From NCBI RefSeq assembly GCF_002994745.2, contig NC_037093.1, forward strand, positions 7,738,400-7,802,399: a DNA stretch of 64,000 nt, written 5' to 3'. The stretch comes from Rosa chinensis (Eukaryota; Streptophyta; Magnoliopsida; Rosales; Rosaceae). A program made the translations under genes and the position numbers. The notes beneath the pieces were generated by a model, which worked only from the letters and a program-made list of their open reading frames with translations, was not told the origin of the DNA and did not search any database. Positions 1-11,562 of this stretch are shown in pieces; the stretch's first letter is position 1; each line of letters opens with the position of its first letter.

Positions 1-341
1 TTGGGGAACGGTATGTACTAAATTGCAATTACCTCACTTCATCATGTGTGTGTATATATGGCTCGAATCCGGAGTCCATTTTATTTCGGATAGAAACAGT
101 TGAAAATAGAAAACAATTTATCCATCAGTTTAGTGAATGATTGTAGGGAGTGAGGATAGTATATGTTTTCCACTTCACTTTGCTAGTGAACTCGGCCGGT
201 CACATATGGGGAAACCAAGTATGGAACACCGGGGACCTGTCAAAGAACAATTGGTATGGATTTATTTGATCTTACTCCCCTACATTTAGATTAACGAATG
301 AGTACAATTTTTTTTTTTCAGAAATCACTGAGTAATAATTG

Positions 342-396
<55 letters not shown>

Positions 397-647
397 TGAA
401 AAATAATTTTATTTTGGTTGCTTAAATTGAAATTTAACAAAATAGGTGGTTGGGATGGATCGCACTTGGAGAAGGGTGGCACAACAACCATCATGCATTT
501 GAATACTCAGCTCGACAAGGCCTAGAATGGTGGCAAGTCGACTTGACTTGGTATGTAATCCGAGCTTTTCAAGCAATTGGGTTGGCAACTGACGTCAAAA
601 CTCCGACTGAATCTCAGATGCGTCGCAAAGCCCTCAAGAAGTACTGA
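1..647 (+). CDS. Acyl-lipid (delta-9/delta-7 type) desaturase, C-terminal exons, partial
   Basis: Three exons are visible: 1-10 (end of an exon, donor gtatgt), 147-253 and 446-647 (stop TGA 645-647). All junctions keep frame. The peptide includes HIWGNQVWNTGDLSKNN and then the third histidine box EGWHNNHHAFE, followed by YSARQGLEWWQ. This is the C-terminal signature of plant ADS/FAD5-type membrane acyl-lipid desaturases, which bind a di-iron centre through three histidine boxes and introduce a cis double bond into acyl chains in the ER or plastid. The first two histidine boxes and the transmembrane segments lie upstream of the window, so plastid or ER location cannot be judged. The last exon ends RRKALKKY, a basic C terminus. 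No damage is visible in the part present. The intron 254-445 contains a long AT microsatellite. Confidence 0.88.
345..379. repeat. (AT)n microsatellite in desaturase intron
   Basis: About 35 bp of alternating AT followed by a run of T, inside the intron between the last two desaturase exons. Confidence 0.9.
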
Positions 648-839
648 ATTGAACACCAATATATAATTATGTTAATTAGTTGCACGCACAATAATTTTCA
701 TGCAATTACTACGTACGTGCTAGATGTCTCTGTTAATTAGTAATGTATGGTCATGAACTATATATGAAACGAGTGTTCAAGCCTTCAAGGCCTTTCATTT
801 TAAGAAAAGATGGAGACAAAATCACTGAACCGAGTTTTT

Positions 840-1184
840 AGTGACTTTAATGAAGGCTTTATTTTGAGCCCAATAAAGTGGCAAAACTCCGCACAATTGT
901 CAGTTATTTTTCTTTTATCTTTTATCTTAAAGTATTGACAGCGTTCACTCTAATGTTGTTGTTTTGAAAGTATTAACAACAAGTGCAGCGCACGTTGTTG
1001 TTTTGAAAATATTTAATAACTTGCAGATGAAAACGTGCAAGGTGAGTTGTCGATAACCAAATTAACAACTTGCAAATGATGCATGTAGTGGTAAATAGTT
1101 TTTTTACCTAACAACGAGCATTTATAGCATGTTATGACTATGAGGTTGTCAATTTGTCATAGACATACTACTTTTCGTGTAGTG
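840..1184. mobile_element. CACTA-like transposon end (truncated remnant)
   Basis: The interval between the desaturase gene and the MULE ends at 1171-1184 with CTTTTCGTGTAGTG. Its reverse complement begins CACTACACGAAAAG, the form of a CACTA-superfamily terminus. Inward of it are short repeated motifs such as GTTGTTGTTTTGAAA (about 957 and 993) and AACTTGCA (about 1018 and 1066), resembling the subterminal repeats of such elements. The sequence right of 1184 matches the dioxygenase intron from 22928, which supports a true boundary at 1184. I found no matching left terminus, so this is a fragment. No coding sequence is recognised. Confidence 0.4.
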
Positions 1185-1305
1185 TATATTGTCTATCAAA
1201 TAATAAAACTAAAATGATGAATGTGGTAATCAAATGCTAAACAATATCTAATTTGAATAATTTTGTGTAGAATGATTTTCGAAGGACCTAGAACATAAGT
1301 CCTTC
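1185..1305 (+). repeat. Copy of the 2-ODD gene intron sequence
   Basis: About 120 bp closely matches 22928-23050 in the single intron of the dioxygenase gene; shared words include GGTAATCAAATGCTAAACAA and AGAATGATTTTCGAA. Orientation is the same. It sits directly right of the CACTA-like end and left of the MULE. It looks like the remains of another dioxygenase copy whose exons are gone. From 1306 to 1405 nothing further is recognised. Confidence 0.75.
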
Positions 1306-1405
1306 TATTCATTAGCTAAGCCATAAAGGCATCCTTACTTTTGTTGGAAAAAGTATGAACATGCATGCTTATGATTTGATTACGTATATATTCATAAATA
1401 TTTAT

Positions 1406-1432
1406 GGGTCTTTCTAAATGAACCCAGCAAAT
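1406..1432 (+). repeat. MULE left terminal inverted repeat
   Basis: 27 bp starting GGGTCTTTCTAAAT, matching the reverse complement of 20054-20080 at 26 positions. Weaker similarity of the two ends continues further in (a TACGAAATTACT-like word on the left, TACGGAACTACT on the right). Confidence 0.88.
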
Positions 1433-1828
1433 CAATTTTACATGAAAAGACATTTATATCCTCGTACGAAATTACTATACTAGTCATGGTAAATAAAAAT
1501 AATAACAAAAAAAACCATAAAGTTTAAAACTCTTTTTTCTATTTGTACCCCGCAGTTCAGTTGTACCGAGCAATTCACTGTGTTTACGTTGTTGCGTTTA
1601 TGTTGCTTCTTCTAGCAAAGCCTTAAACCCAAATTTCACTTTCCTTTATAATTGCTTCAAGGGTTTAATACGCATGATATTAACAAAGTTGTGACTGCAA
1701 TTATGATTTTGGAGGCGTCAAATAAGGTTTGTGTATTTTGTTCATCATAGAACCAGAAAATACAAAATAATTTTTTCTGCAGTTTACCGCATTTCAATCG
1801 GTCAATAAACACCAAAATCACTAGAATA

Positions 1829-1980
1829 TTCGGTACTATACCACTGAACAAAATGGAATGTTTCGGCACATAACCACCGAAATTTATAAACGTATTCGGA
1901 GCACAAACACCGAATAATACTGCTTTATTCGGGACAAAACCACCGAATATTTTCATAATTTTCGGTACTCAACCACCGAA
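1829..1980. repeat. Five-copy 33-bp tandem repeat with palindromic TTCGG/CCGAA units
   Basis: TTCGG starts at 1829, 1862, 1895, 1928 and 1961, an exact 33-bp period. Each unit also has a CCGAA (CTGAA in the first) about 10 bp downstream, so each is an imperfect palindrome. Read on +, the period is 11 codons with the pattern F-G-T-x-P-P-N and one in-frame TAA. It lies about 420 bp from the MULE left end, just before the first recognised transposase exon. It may be a coding repeat of the MULE protein or a subterminal binding array. Confidence 0.85.
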
Positions 1981-2080
1981 TGCTACTACTTGTCAAATTC
2001 TTTTACTGTTTTCAGTTCCTTTTATATGAAATATTTATAACTTAATTATTTATTACTGTGACGTGTTCTTTTTTTAACAG

Positions 2081-3995
2081 ATTAATTCTGAGTCTATTGA
2101 AAGTGGCAATGGTTGGACTAAATGTGTTTTTGAAACAACAAATCAATTTATAACTAGTGAGGTAAGTAGCTTGGAAATCGTCAAGATAATTAATTTTTAC
2201 TTCGATTTTCATTCCAATTTGAATAGTAAATGTTTGTTTGTACAGGTATTCAAAAGTCGGAATGAATTAGTTAACTGGACTCGTGAAGAAGGAAGAAAGT
2301 GTGGAATAGTAGTTGTAATTAGGAGGTCTGATGCTCCAGGGAATTGTAGGTTAAAAAGAGGGCGAATAACTTTTGGTTGTGAGAGAGGTGGCTTTTATCA
2401 AAAGAATAGCATAGACTCAGAATGCATGCAAAAGAAGAAGCTTAATGCCAGCTTGAATCCTCAAAAGAAGAAGAGTGATAGAAGTGGTGGTACAAAGAGG
2501 TGTGGTTGCCCATTTCGCTTGAAGGGCAAAAATGTTGGTCCTGGGGATGAGTGGATCCTTGAGGTTGTAAATGGGATGCATAACCATCATGCTGCAAAGT
2601 ATCCTGAAGGGCATTCCTATCTGGGGCGATTAACCAAGGAAGAAAATAATTTGTTGGTTGATATGTCAAAGAACCTGGTAAATCCAAAAGAAATATTATA
2701 CACTTTAAAGAAAAATGACCCACTCAATTCAAGCACTATGAAGACAATCTACAATGCTCGACATATTCAAAGGGTGATTGAAAAAGCTGGCATTTCAGAG
2801 ATGCAAATACTGCTAAACAATTTGCAGAAATGCAATTATGTGGAATGGCATAGGAGTTACGGCACAGAGAACATTGTGAGTGACTTGTTCTGGACTCATC
2901 CTGATAGTGTAAATCTGCTACGTGCATTTCCTTATGTTTTAATAATGGATGCCACATACAAGACAAATAAGTTTCGATATCCATTGTTAGAGATTGTGGG
3001 GGTGACATCTACAGAGTTAACATTCCATGCTGCATTTGTGTACATCCATGCTAAGAAAGAAGAAAATTATGTATGGGCTTTATCTAAATTGAAGAGTGTG
3101 ATGAATGAAGACTGTCTTCCAAGTGTGATTGTTACTGACAGAGAGTTAGCACTCATGAATGCCATTCGTCGAGTGTTCCCTGCTGCTCAACATTTATTGT
3201 GCAGATGGCATATTAATAGGGCAGTGTTGGGAAAATGTAAAAAGCTTGTTGATAACCAAGTGAAGTTTAAAAAGTTGATGCAGGCATGGAACACATTGGT
3301 CTTTTTAGATACGATACCTGACTATGAAAGACATTTACATGAGTTCGAGAGAGACTACAAAAAATATCATGAAGTACTAACTTATGTGAAAGGCACTTGG
3401 TTGAATGAATATAAGGAAAGATTTGTTGAAGCATGGACGAACAATTATAAGCATTTTGGAACAATGACTTCAAACAGGTAATTTTCAATTGATATTTTCT
3501 ATTTGTTAATAAACTATGTATTGTTTCATATAATTTACTTGAATTTTCATAAATTGTTCATGTGTACTTTTAACTAGGCGGAAAGTGCTCATTCAAAATT
3601 GAAGCGACATTTGATGTCTAGTCTGTGCAACTTTGATACATCATGGAAAAATATTCACGCCTTACTAGTGTTGCAACACACAGAAGTAAAGGCTTCATTT
3701 GAGAAAAGTCTTATATTTGTCCGACATGACTTCATAAAGAATGAGTTTAAGGTAATAGTGGGTTTTGTATCACATGCTGCCCTGGATTATATTTTGGGAG
3801 AGTCTGAGAGGATGGATATTATTGGAACTAATGAGAATGCATGTGGCAGTACTTTGAGAAAAACACATGGGTTACCATGTGCACATGAAATGGCAATTTA
3901 TAAGGAGAATGGCACCCTATTCCACTTGATTGTATTCATCGTCATTGGAGGAAATTAGATTTGTTTCATGCCCCACAAAGTAATGACCCTATAGA
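2081..3995 (+). pseudogene. MULE transposase (FAR1-like) with SWIM zinc finger, broken
   Basis: Exons: 2081-2161, 2246-3477 and about 3577-3995. The order is a WRKY-GCM1/FAR1-type zinc finger (CGCPFRL, then GMHNHH), the MULE DDE core (MDATYKTNKFRYP; VIVTDRELALMNAIRR; LLCRWHINRAV) and a SWIM-type finger (CGSTLRKTHGLPCAHEMA). In life it would bind the element ends and catalyse cut-and-paste transposition in the nucleus. Breaks: the exon 3 acceptor appears to lack one base, so the AESAHSKLK frame is off by one; a second frameshift lies near 3911, just after the SWIM finger; the gypsy element interrupts the exon at 3995. The reading continues beyond the insertion at 14287. The start codon and any exon upstream of 2081 are not established; the 33-bp repeat region may belong to it. 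Confidence 0.85.
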
Positions 3996-6719
3996 TGTCA
4001 CGCCCCTGATTTTACACACATGAAAATCGATATATATAATCCCATAATTATACATGCGTGAATGTTCAGTCATCAATACAAATATCTGGAACATCTTTCC
4101 TTTATAACAAGTACATAATGATGCCCTGAAACCATCCGAGTTAATATGCACTCGCTCCATAGAGTCATATATTACACAAATTTACGAATTAAGTTGCCAT
4201 CACAAAATAAAGCATAAATGCTCCTCAGAGCCTACTACATAGCGGAAGTCATAACAATGGCAAAGCCAACAAAATTTGCTTCCTACCCGTTCAGCTGCCT
4301 GTAGCTACCTCAGCTTCAGCCACGAGTTTCCTGACCTGCAGGATTAACCCCTACACCAAAAGAATGGTGCACCGGGTTTCCACACAACAAAACCCGGTAA
4401 GCTTATGAAAGCTCGTATGAGTAACTTATGAACATCAATCAACAACTCACACACATCAGCTAAAAGAAACCATGCAGCCATGATTCCTTCTAACACTCCA
4501 TAACCCTTCCATCTAAAGGACTACATAAATCACCTCTGTGACAATGTTCTATTTGCTAACTTAACCATCAAGCAGCAAATCAAGTCTCATCTAGACAATA
4601 AAAGAAGAATACACAAGGAATTCTCCTATAACTACATACTTATGAGTCTCCAGCAACCTCGACCGTCACTCCCATAATCTATAATGGCAGACAGACTATC
4701 GCCCTATTGAAATCGTAACCACTCGTCCGACTACGGACGTGATTACCTATTTCCTGCCTTGGTCACCATCTGCGACCTGTCACAATCTGTGACATGCGGT
4801 TTCAGACCCCGTCTGGTCTCAAATCAACATTTAGGTCACCATCTGTGCTCTGTCACCATCTGTGACACATGATCTTCAGACCCCGTCTGGTCATGAAATC
4901 AAACGTCAAGGTCACCATCTGCAACCTGTCACCATCTGTGATATGTAATCTTCTTAGACCCTGTCTGGTCTTAAAGCTAAACGTTAAGTAAGTCGCAACC
5001 GACCTAAAAACGTTACAACATCTAGCTTCGGCTTTCCTAACCCTTGCTCACCATCTATGACTCTTGGTACAAGGACCAATACATTTAAAATGAGTCACGC
5101 TTGACTCAAAAATGTAACATCAAGCTCAATACTTTTCAAACAATAGAAAACATCTTTTTCCACAATATTGTTTCCTGAAAAGTCACATTCAACAATAATA
5201 TGAACATCATCATGCATATTATTATTCATCACAATCATCCACAAGGATATATATATTTCACATAAATATATATATATATACGTAGACATTCGCTCAGGAA
5301 TGCCTACTAATACCAACTATAGTTTGCAGTTCAATAATTAACGCCAAAACGATAATGGTAATTCTGTTCATAAAGAACCTTGTGAGATTACTCACCTCGA
5401 ACTCCTGCTGCGTCTTCAATAAAGCACAAAACCGCCAATTCACAGATAATCGTCCACTGTACTTCGTCAAGTACGTATTCACATACGTTTCCAATTTAGT
5501 GACGATTCACATTTGATTTAAGTTCGAAACCCTCTGTTTTGAACTAAAACCCCCAAAGTGGCGCCAATCGAGACAAAACCACATCCAAGACCTCCCAAAG
5601 TCTCCGGAATACGTCCACGATCAATGTGACCAAACCACAAGTCGATCGGACACTCGAATCCTCACGGATCGAATAAATCGATCGGTATGAAACTGTAAAA
5701 ATCATAACAATTTCATACGAACTCCAAAATTTGCATATTATATATCGAAACGCTCGTATCAACGACTAGAACATATATAATACCACAAACAGTCCCATAC
5801 ATGGCCGGAACACCGCCGGAACGCCGCCACAGGCGGTGGGGCACCGCCGCCGGTCAAAACTCAATATTTCACAAAACTCCCAACATCAAAAAGCTTCATC
5901 TAAGCATGCTTGTGAACTTTCATAACTGGATCGAAGTCAGAAAACAAGCTTAAGGGATCGAAAACTACCTCACAAACTTTGGATTAATGCTCAAACTGAG
6001 TTGAACCGATTTCCACGTAAATCGATCAAAACAAACACCATAGATCGATCAGGAATCCTATTCTGAACTCAACCATGGAAGCATGAAGCCACGAAGTTGC
6101 CGGAGTTGTGTTTTCCGGCCGGGTCCGAAAACTCTAACTGTACAGCCTTGCAGCACCGCACCCGGTGGATCTCGTCGCTAGAGAACACCACAAGGATGAC
6201 CGGACGGAGGAGGCGAACCAGCTGACCAAGTTTCACGGCCGGAGACCGCCGCAGTTCGCCGGAAAAGCCGGGTCGGGTCACCGGGTTCGGGTCGGGTTAG
6301 TCGAAAATCTTTGATACTAAAGGTATCGACCGAGAGAGAAAAGGGAGAGAAAAAAAACTTCCGGAAAAGGAAAGTGGGAATTATGAAAATAATTTCTGAA
6401 TTTCCATATTTATACTAAAACGGAAACTTCTTCCGCTAGCCATAACTTTCTCATTCGAACTCCGATTGACGCGTTCCGCATGTCCACGAACTCGTATCGA
6501 CGCGCTCAACAATATTCGTGAGGGAAGTTTTCCTAGAATCTCAACATATAAAAAGTCAAACTTCACACGACCCCCTAAACTGTGAAATTCGAATAATTAT
6601 ACGTACAAAAACTATTCCACTTCACATACAACCTACGAATAAAGCACAATACCAAATATTCGTACAATTGGTCCATTATTAATTACTAAAATTAAATAAC
6701 AGAGAACCAGGTCATCACA
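3996..6719 (-). repeat. 3' LTR of the first Tekay element
   Basis: Starts TGTCACGCCCC and ends GGTCATCACA on +, so TG...CA termini hold on both strands. It has the same length as 11563-14286. It contains a three-unit tandem repeat at 4761-4975. Confidence 0.95.
4761..4975. repeat. Three-unit tandem repeat inside the LTR
   Basis: Units begin GGTCACCATCTG at 4761, 4833 and 4910 (periods 72 and 77 bp). Each carries doubled ACCATCTGTGA-type words and a palindrome AGACCCCGTCTGGTCT (AGACCCTGTCTGGTCT in the third). The same array is in the other LTR at about 12333-12545. Position within an LTR suggests enhancer-like repeats; that is inference. Confidence 0.8.
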
Positions 6720-6737
6720 GTCTACCCTCCTTAAAGG
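6720..6737 (-). other. Polypurine tract of first Tekay element
   Basis: On -, a purine-rich stretch AAGGAGGGTAGAC directly precedes the 3' LTR start TGTGATGACC. It is the expected site for plus-strand priming. Confidence 0.65.
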
Positions 6738-6753
6738 AATTTCGCCCCGAAAT

Positions 6754-9700
6754 TCACGCTTGCTCATCAACAAACAACTGTGGGCACTTCGCTCTCATAT
6801 CCGACTCCAATTCCCAAGAAGCATCACCCTCGTCATGGTGACTCCACAATACCTTGACCAAGTCAACTTCCTTCCTTCGAAGTCGCTTTGTTGACCTATC
6901 CAGAATACGAACAGGTTCAACAACAAAGGTCGTATCCGCATGCACCTCAATCGTACCATAATCAATCACATGTGACTCATCCTGGACATACTTCCTCAGC
7001 ATAGACACATGGAACACATTATGCACGCCAGACATACTAGGAGGTAAGGCAAGCCTATAAGCCAAATCTCCTACCCTTTCCAGAATTTCAAAAGGTCCAA
7101 CGAACCTTGGTGATAACTTCCCTTTCTTGCCAAATCTCACCACACCCTTCATGGGTGAGACCTTCAAGAACACATGATCACCCTCTTTAAACTCAACCTG
7201 CCTTCTTTTCAAATCTGCATAACTCTTCTATCTACTCTGTGCCGTTCGAATCCTGTTCCTGATAATTGAAATCTTGTCAGTGGTCTCCTGCACAATCTCA
7301 GGACCCAATAACACCTTATCTCTCGCCTCTGCCCAGCAGATTAGAGATCTACATGGCCTACCATACAGGGCCTCATATGGTGCCATGCCAATACTGGAGT
7401 GATAACTGTTGTTGTAGGAGAATTCAATCAACGGCATATGATCCTCCCAACTTCCCTTGAAGTCCAACACACAGGCTCTCAACATATCCTCCAACACCTG
7501 ATTCACTCGCTCAGTCTGCCCATCAGTCTTAGGGTGAAATGCCGTACTCATATCTAAATCAGTCCCCATGGCCTTTTGGAAACCGCTCCAAAATTTAGAA
7601 GTGAACCGAGCATCACGATCAGAAACAATTGACACAGGCACACCATGAAGTCTCACTATTACCTCGATGTAAAGTTCGCACAACGTGTCAATCGAATACG
7701 TCATTGACACTGGAAGAAAGTGCGCTGATTTCGTCAAACGATCCACGATCACCCACACTGCATCGTGACTTCGTTTGGACCTAGGCAGTCCAGTGACAAA
7801 ATCCATTGAGATCCGCTCCCACTTCCATACGGGAATAGGTAACGGCTTTAACATACTTGCAGGTCTCTGATGCTCAGCCTTCACACGTTGGCAAGTAAGA
7901 CACTTGGAGACATACTCTGCCACATCCCTTTTCATTCTATTCCACCAGAATTGCCTTCGCAAATCCCGATACATCTTAGTGCTTCCAGGGTGCACAGTAT
8001 ACCGCGATCGATGCCCCTCACGAAGAATTTCTCCCTTGAGGTCAACACGATCCAGAACATACAACCTATGATTCATCCGCAAACCATCATCCGTTCCCAC
8101 CGACCACTCCGATGGAACGCCAATTGACGAATCCGCAGCCAACTCTGCCAACTTCGCACGTGAGAACTCATCTTCTGTCTGACCTTGAATGATCCTGGAA
8201 ATCAAGGTAGGGTGTACCGTGATACTTCCAAGGAAACTTCCATTCTCAACTCTTGCTTGCACAAGGTCAAACTCAGATGCAGTCTCCAACATAAGCCACT
8301 CCTGAACCATAATAGAAGCAACAATACCTCTGGGCTTCCTACTCAAAGCATCCGCCACCACATTGGCCTTTCCGGGATGATACTCCAAGGTGAAATCATA
8401 GTCCTTTATGAGCTCCATCCACCTTCTCTGTCTCATGTTCAACTCCTTCTGAGAGAACAGATACTTCAAACTCTTATGATCCGAAAAGAGTTCGAACTTC
8501 TCCCCATACAAATAATGCCTCCAAATCTTCAAGGCAAACACAACTGCAGCCAAATCCAAATCATGAGTAGGGTAATTACGCTCATGCACCTTCAACTGTC
8601 TAGAACCATAAGCGACAACACCGCCATGCTACATCAACACACACCCCAAACCCTGATGAGACGCATCACTATAGATGACTAAACCACCACCGCTTGTGGG
8701 AATAGTCAGCAATGGGGCCATGGTCAATCTAGCCTTCAACTCATTGAATGCTCGCTCACATTCCTCAGTCCACACAAACTGGACATCCTTCCTGGTCAAC
8801 TTGGTCAAAGCCGAAGCAATGCTAGAAAATCCCTCAATGAATCTCCGGTAATAACCTGCCAAACCCAGAAAACTACGTACCTCAGTAACAGTAGTGGGTT
8901 GGCCCCAGTTTATCACTACCTCAACCTTAGAAGGATCCACGGAGACTCCATCCTTCGAAACTACATGACCAAGGAACTTGACCTCCCTTTGCCAAAATTC
9001 GCACTTCTCGAATTTCGCAAACAACTTCTTTTCTCTCAAAATCTGTAGCACAATCCGCAGATGCTTATCATGATCCTCCAGGGTCTTGGAATAAATCAAG
9101 ATATCATCCACAAACACCACCACGAACTTATCCGAGTATGGACTGAACATACGGTTCATCAAGTCCATAAAGGCAGCAGGTGCATTGGTTAGACCAAAAG
9201 GCATGACAACAAACTCAAAGTGTCCATACCTAGTCCTAAAAGCAGTTTTAGGAACATCATCATCTTTCACCCTCAACTGGTGATATCCAGATCTCAAATC
9301 AATCTTCGAGAATACAGTAGCTTCCTTAAGCTGGTCGAACAAGTCATCAATCCTAGGTAAAGGGTACCTATTCTTGATCGTCACCTTGTTCAATTGCCAA
9401 TAATCCACACACAACCTTAGTGAACCATCCTTCTTCTTCGCAAACACCACAGGTGCACCCCAAAGAGAAGTACTAGGTCTAATGAACCCTTGTTCAAGTA
9501 AACCATCAATCTGCTCCTTCAACTCTTTAAGTTCAGTTGGTGCCATCCGAAAAGGTGCCATGGATACAGGTGCAGTACCTGGTATCACATCGATAGCAAA
9601 ATCCACTACCCTCCTTGGAGGTAACCCTGGTATTTCCTGAAATACATCACTGTACTCGGAAACCACGGCAATCTCTGCCATAACCGCAGTACAACTCACC

Positions 9701-11193
9701 GACTCCACATGAGCTAAGAATCCTGCCCTCAAAGCAGTATCTGACTTAAGACACCGATAACGAAACACTGGCTGTCCAGGTATATGAAATGACACTACCA
9801 TTTCAAAGCAATCAATCATAGCATGATTTGGCCTCAGCCAATCAATCCCCAAAATAACATCATACGTATGATCTGCTAACACAATCAAAGTTGCAGAAAG
9901 CTCCCTACCACCAATCACAATCGGACATGCATCACAAAACATATCAAGCTCAAGGGAAACACCAAGTGGGGAAATAACACACAAGGGTCTAGCAAGAGGT
10001 CTAGGAGTCAATCCTAACATATCAACCACAGAGCTAGATATGAAAGAGTGGGACGCTCCCGTATCAAATAACACTCTAGCAAAGAAATCAAATAAGGATT
10101 AGGTACCTTCCACTCTGGTATTCTGCTGACCAATAGCAAACACCCTAGCCTGCCCTTGAGGCTGTGGCCTCTGTTGGTTCCCTTGTCCCCTACCTTGCTG
10201 GGTACAATCCCTTGAGAAGTGCCCCGTCTGGCCACAGGTGAAGCATGCCAAGTTCTTCGGTTTCGTGCAAGCTCGAGCAACATGGCCCATCTCATTGCAA
10301 TTGAAACACTTCAGGTTCACCACCGGCCTATTAGGTGCAACCCTAGCAGGTGCAACTGCAGCCCTAGCTGGTGCCTGCTGATTTGTCCTCTGTCTCTTCC
10401 AGAATCCACCTCGATTCCCAAATGTTTTACTGCTCCCCGCAGTTGCCTTTCCCTTTCTTTGGAAATCCCTTTCAGCCGATTCCTGTTCCTGGAAAGTCAA
10501 GTTCTCCTGCTCAATGGCCATAGCCTTAACGAAGATGAGCTCCACCGTCTTCAGTTCCAGAACAGCAACATCACGCCGGATCAAAGCATTCAGTCCCTAC
10601 TGAAACTTCATAGCTAAGCTCTCAGCATCCATCTGCCTCACAAAGCGATACAACCTTGAGAACTCAGCCTCGTACTCTCTCACACTTTTAGTCCCTTGGA
10701 CTAACGAGATAAACTCCCTTTCCAATTGCTCCTTCACTGAAGGCGGAAAGTACTTCTTCCTGAACAGTTCCACAAAACCGTCCCAGGTCATGGCGGACAC
10801 ATCCATCACTCTCTATGTGCCATTCCACCAGACCCGTGCATCGCCTTGGAGCATAAATGTGGCAATCTTCCTCTTCTCAATGTCGTCGCAAACGACCATC
10901 TCGAAGTAGGTCTTCATGTTCTCGATCCACTGATCTGCCAACATGTGATCCGTACCTCCCTGAAATGGGACTCCTCCCAATCTCGAAATCTCCTTTGCCA
11001 ACTTCGACAAACGAGTGGGATCTACAACATTTGCAGCCTCCACAACAGGTGGAATAGGCAGCTCAACATTTGATGCCTCCACATCATTCTCGAACATCTC
11101 CTGAACAGGAGGAGGAATCCTGCCCCTACCTCGGGCTCTACCCCTGCCTCTGGGCCTACCTCGACCCCTAGCTCTGCCTCCTTGAGAATCCAT
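6754..11193 (-). pseudogene. gag-pol of first Tekay element, five in-frame stops, no frameshift
   Basis: A single reading frame runs from the ATG at 11193 to a TGA at 6754-6756. The N terminus is Arg/Gly-rich (RGRGRPRGRG) and is followed by the gag capsid region. Two zinc knuckles follow (CFNCNEMGHVARAC, CFTCGQTGHFSRDC). Next come protease ([10 protein letters not shown]), reverse transcriptase ([12 protein letters not shown]), RNase H, an integrase with a zinc-binding region ([14 protein letters not shown]) and DDE core, and a chromodomain-like tail ([16 protein letters not shown]). In-frame stops lie at 10813-10815, 10597-10599, 10099-10101, 8629-8631 and 7228-7230. Four are TAG and one TAA. 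At 8629 and 7228 the second Tekay copy has CAG. No frameshifts were needed anywhere, so decay is by point change only. Confidence 0.93.
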
Positions 11194-11562
11194 CACCTAA
11201 GGAGCATAACAACATGTGGTTAATACATGTATAACTTTCAAACACAAGTATAAGTCAACGCTATGACTCGATCAACCACAACACTACGTCAGAGGATGCA
11301 ATTCCATCCCCTACGTCAATCTTGAGTTAAAACTAAAGGTCATCATTCCTTAAAAGTCTTTAACTCATAGAAGCTACATCTAGCTCCTACACTTCATCCC
11401 CTGAGCCGACACTACCCTGACGACTCACATCCTATCGCTCATTACATACTCAATGACTATATCAATACCGAAGAGCATATGATGGGGATCTGCTGCAGAC
11501 GGGCCATCACTCGAGGAGTATTGATTGTCACCAAATATGTACCTTACGCTCTGATACCAATC
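11194..11562 (-). other. 5' leader of first Tekay element with tRNA-Met primer binding site
   Basis: On -, the sequence directly after the 5' LTR reads TTGGTATCAGAGC (about 11548-11560), complementary to the 3' end of initiator tRNA-Met, the usual primer for this group. The rest of the 369-bp leader runs to the gag start at 11193 and holds no recognised feature. Confidence 0.88.

Noticed and set aside
8185..8682. + strand open frame of 165 codons within the first Tekay element
   Set aside because: Antisense shadow of pol (RNase H and integrase region) on the minus strand.
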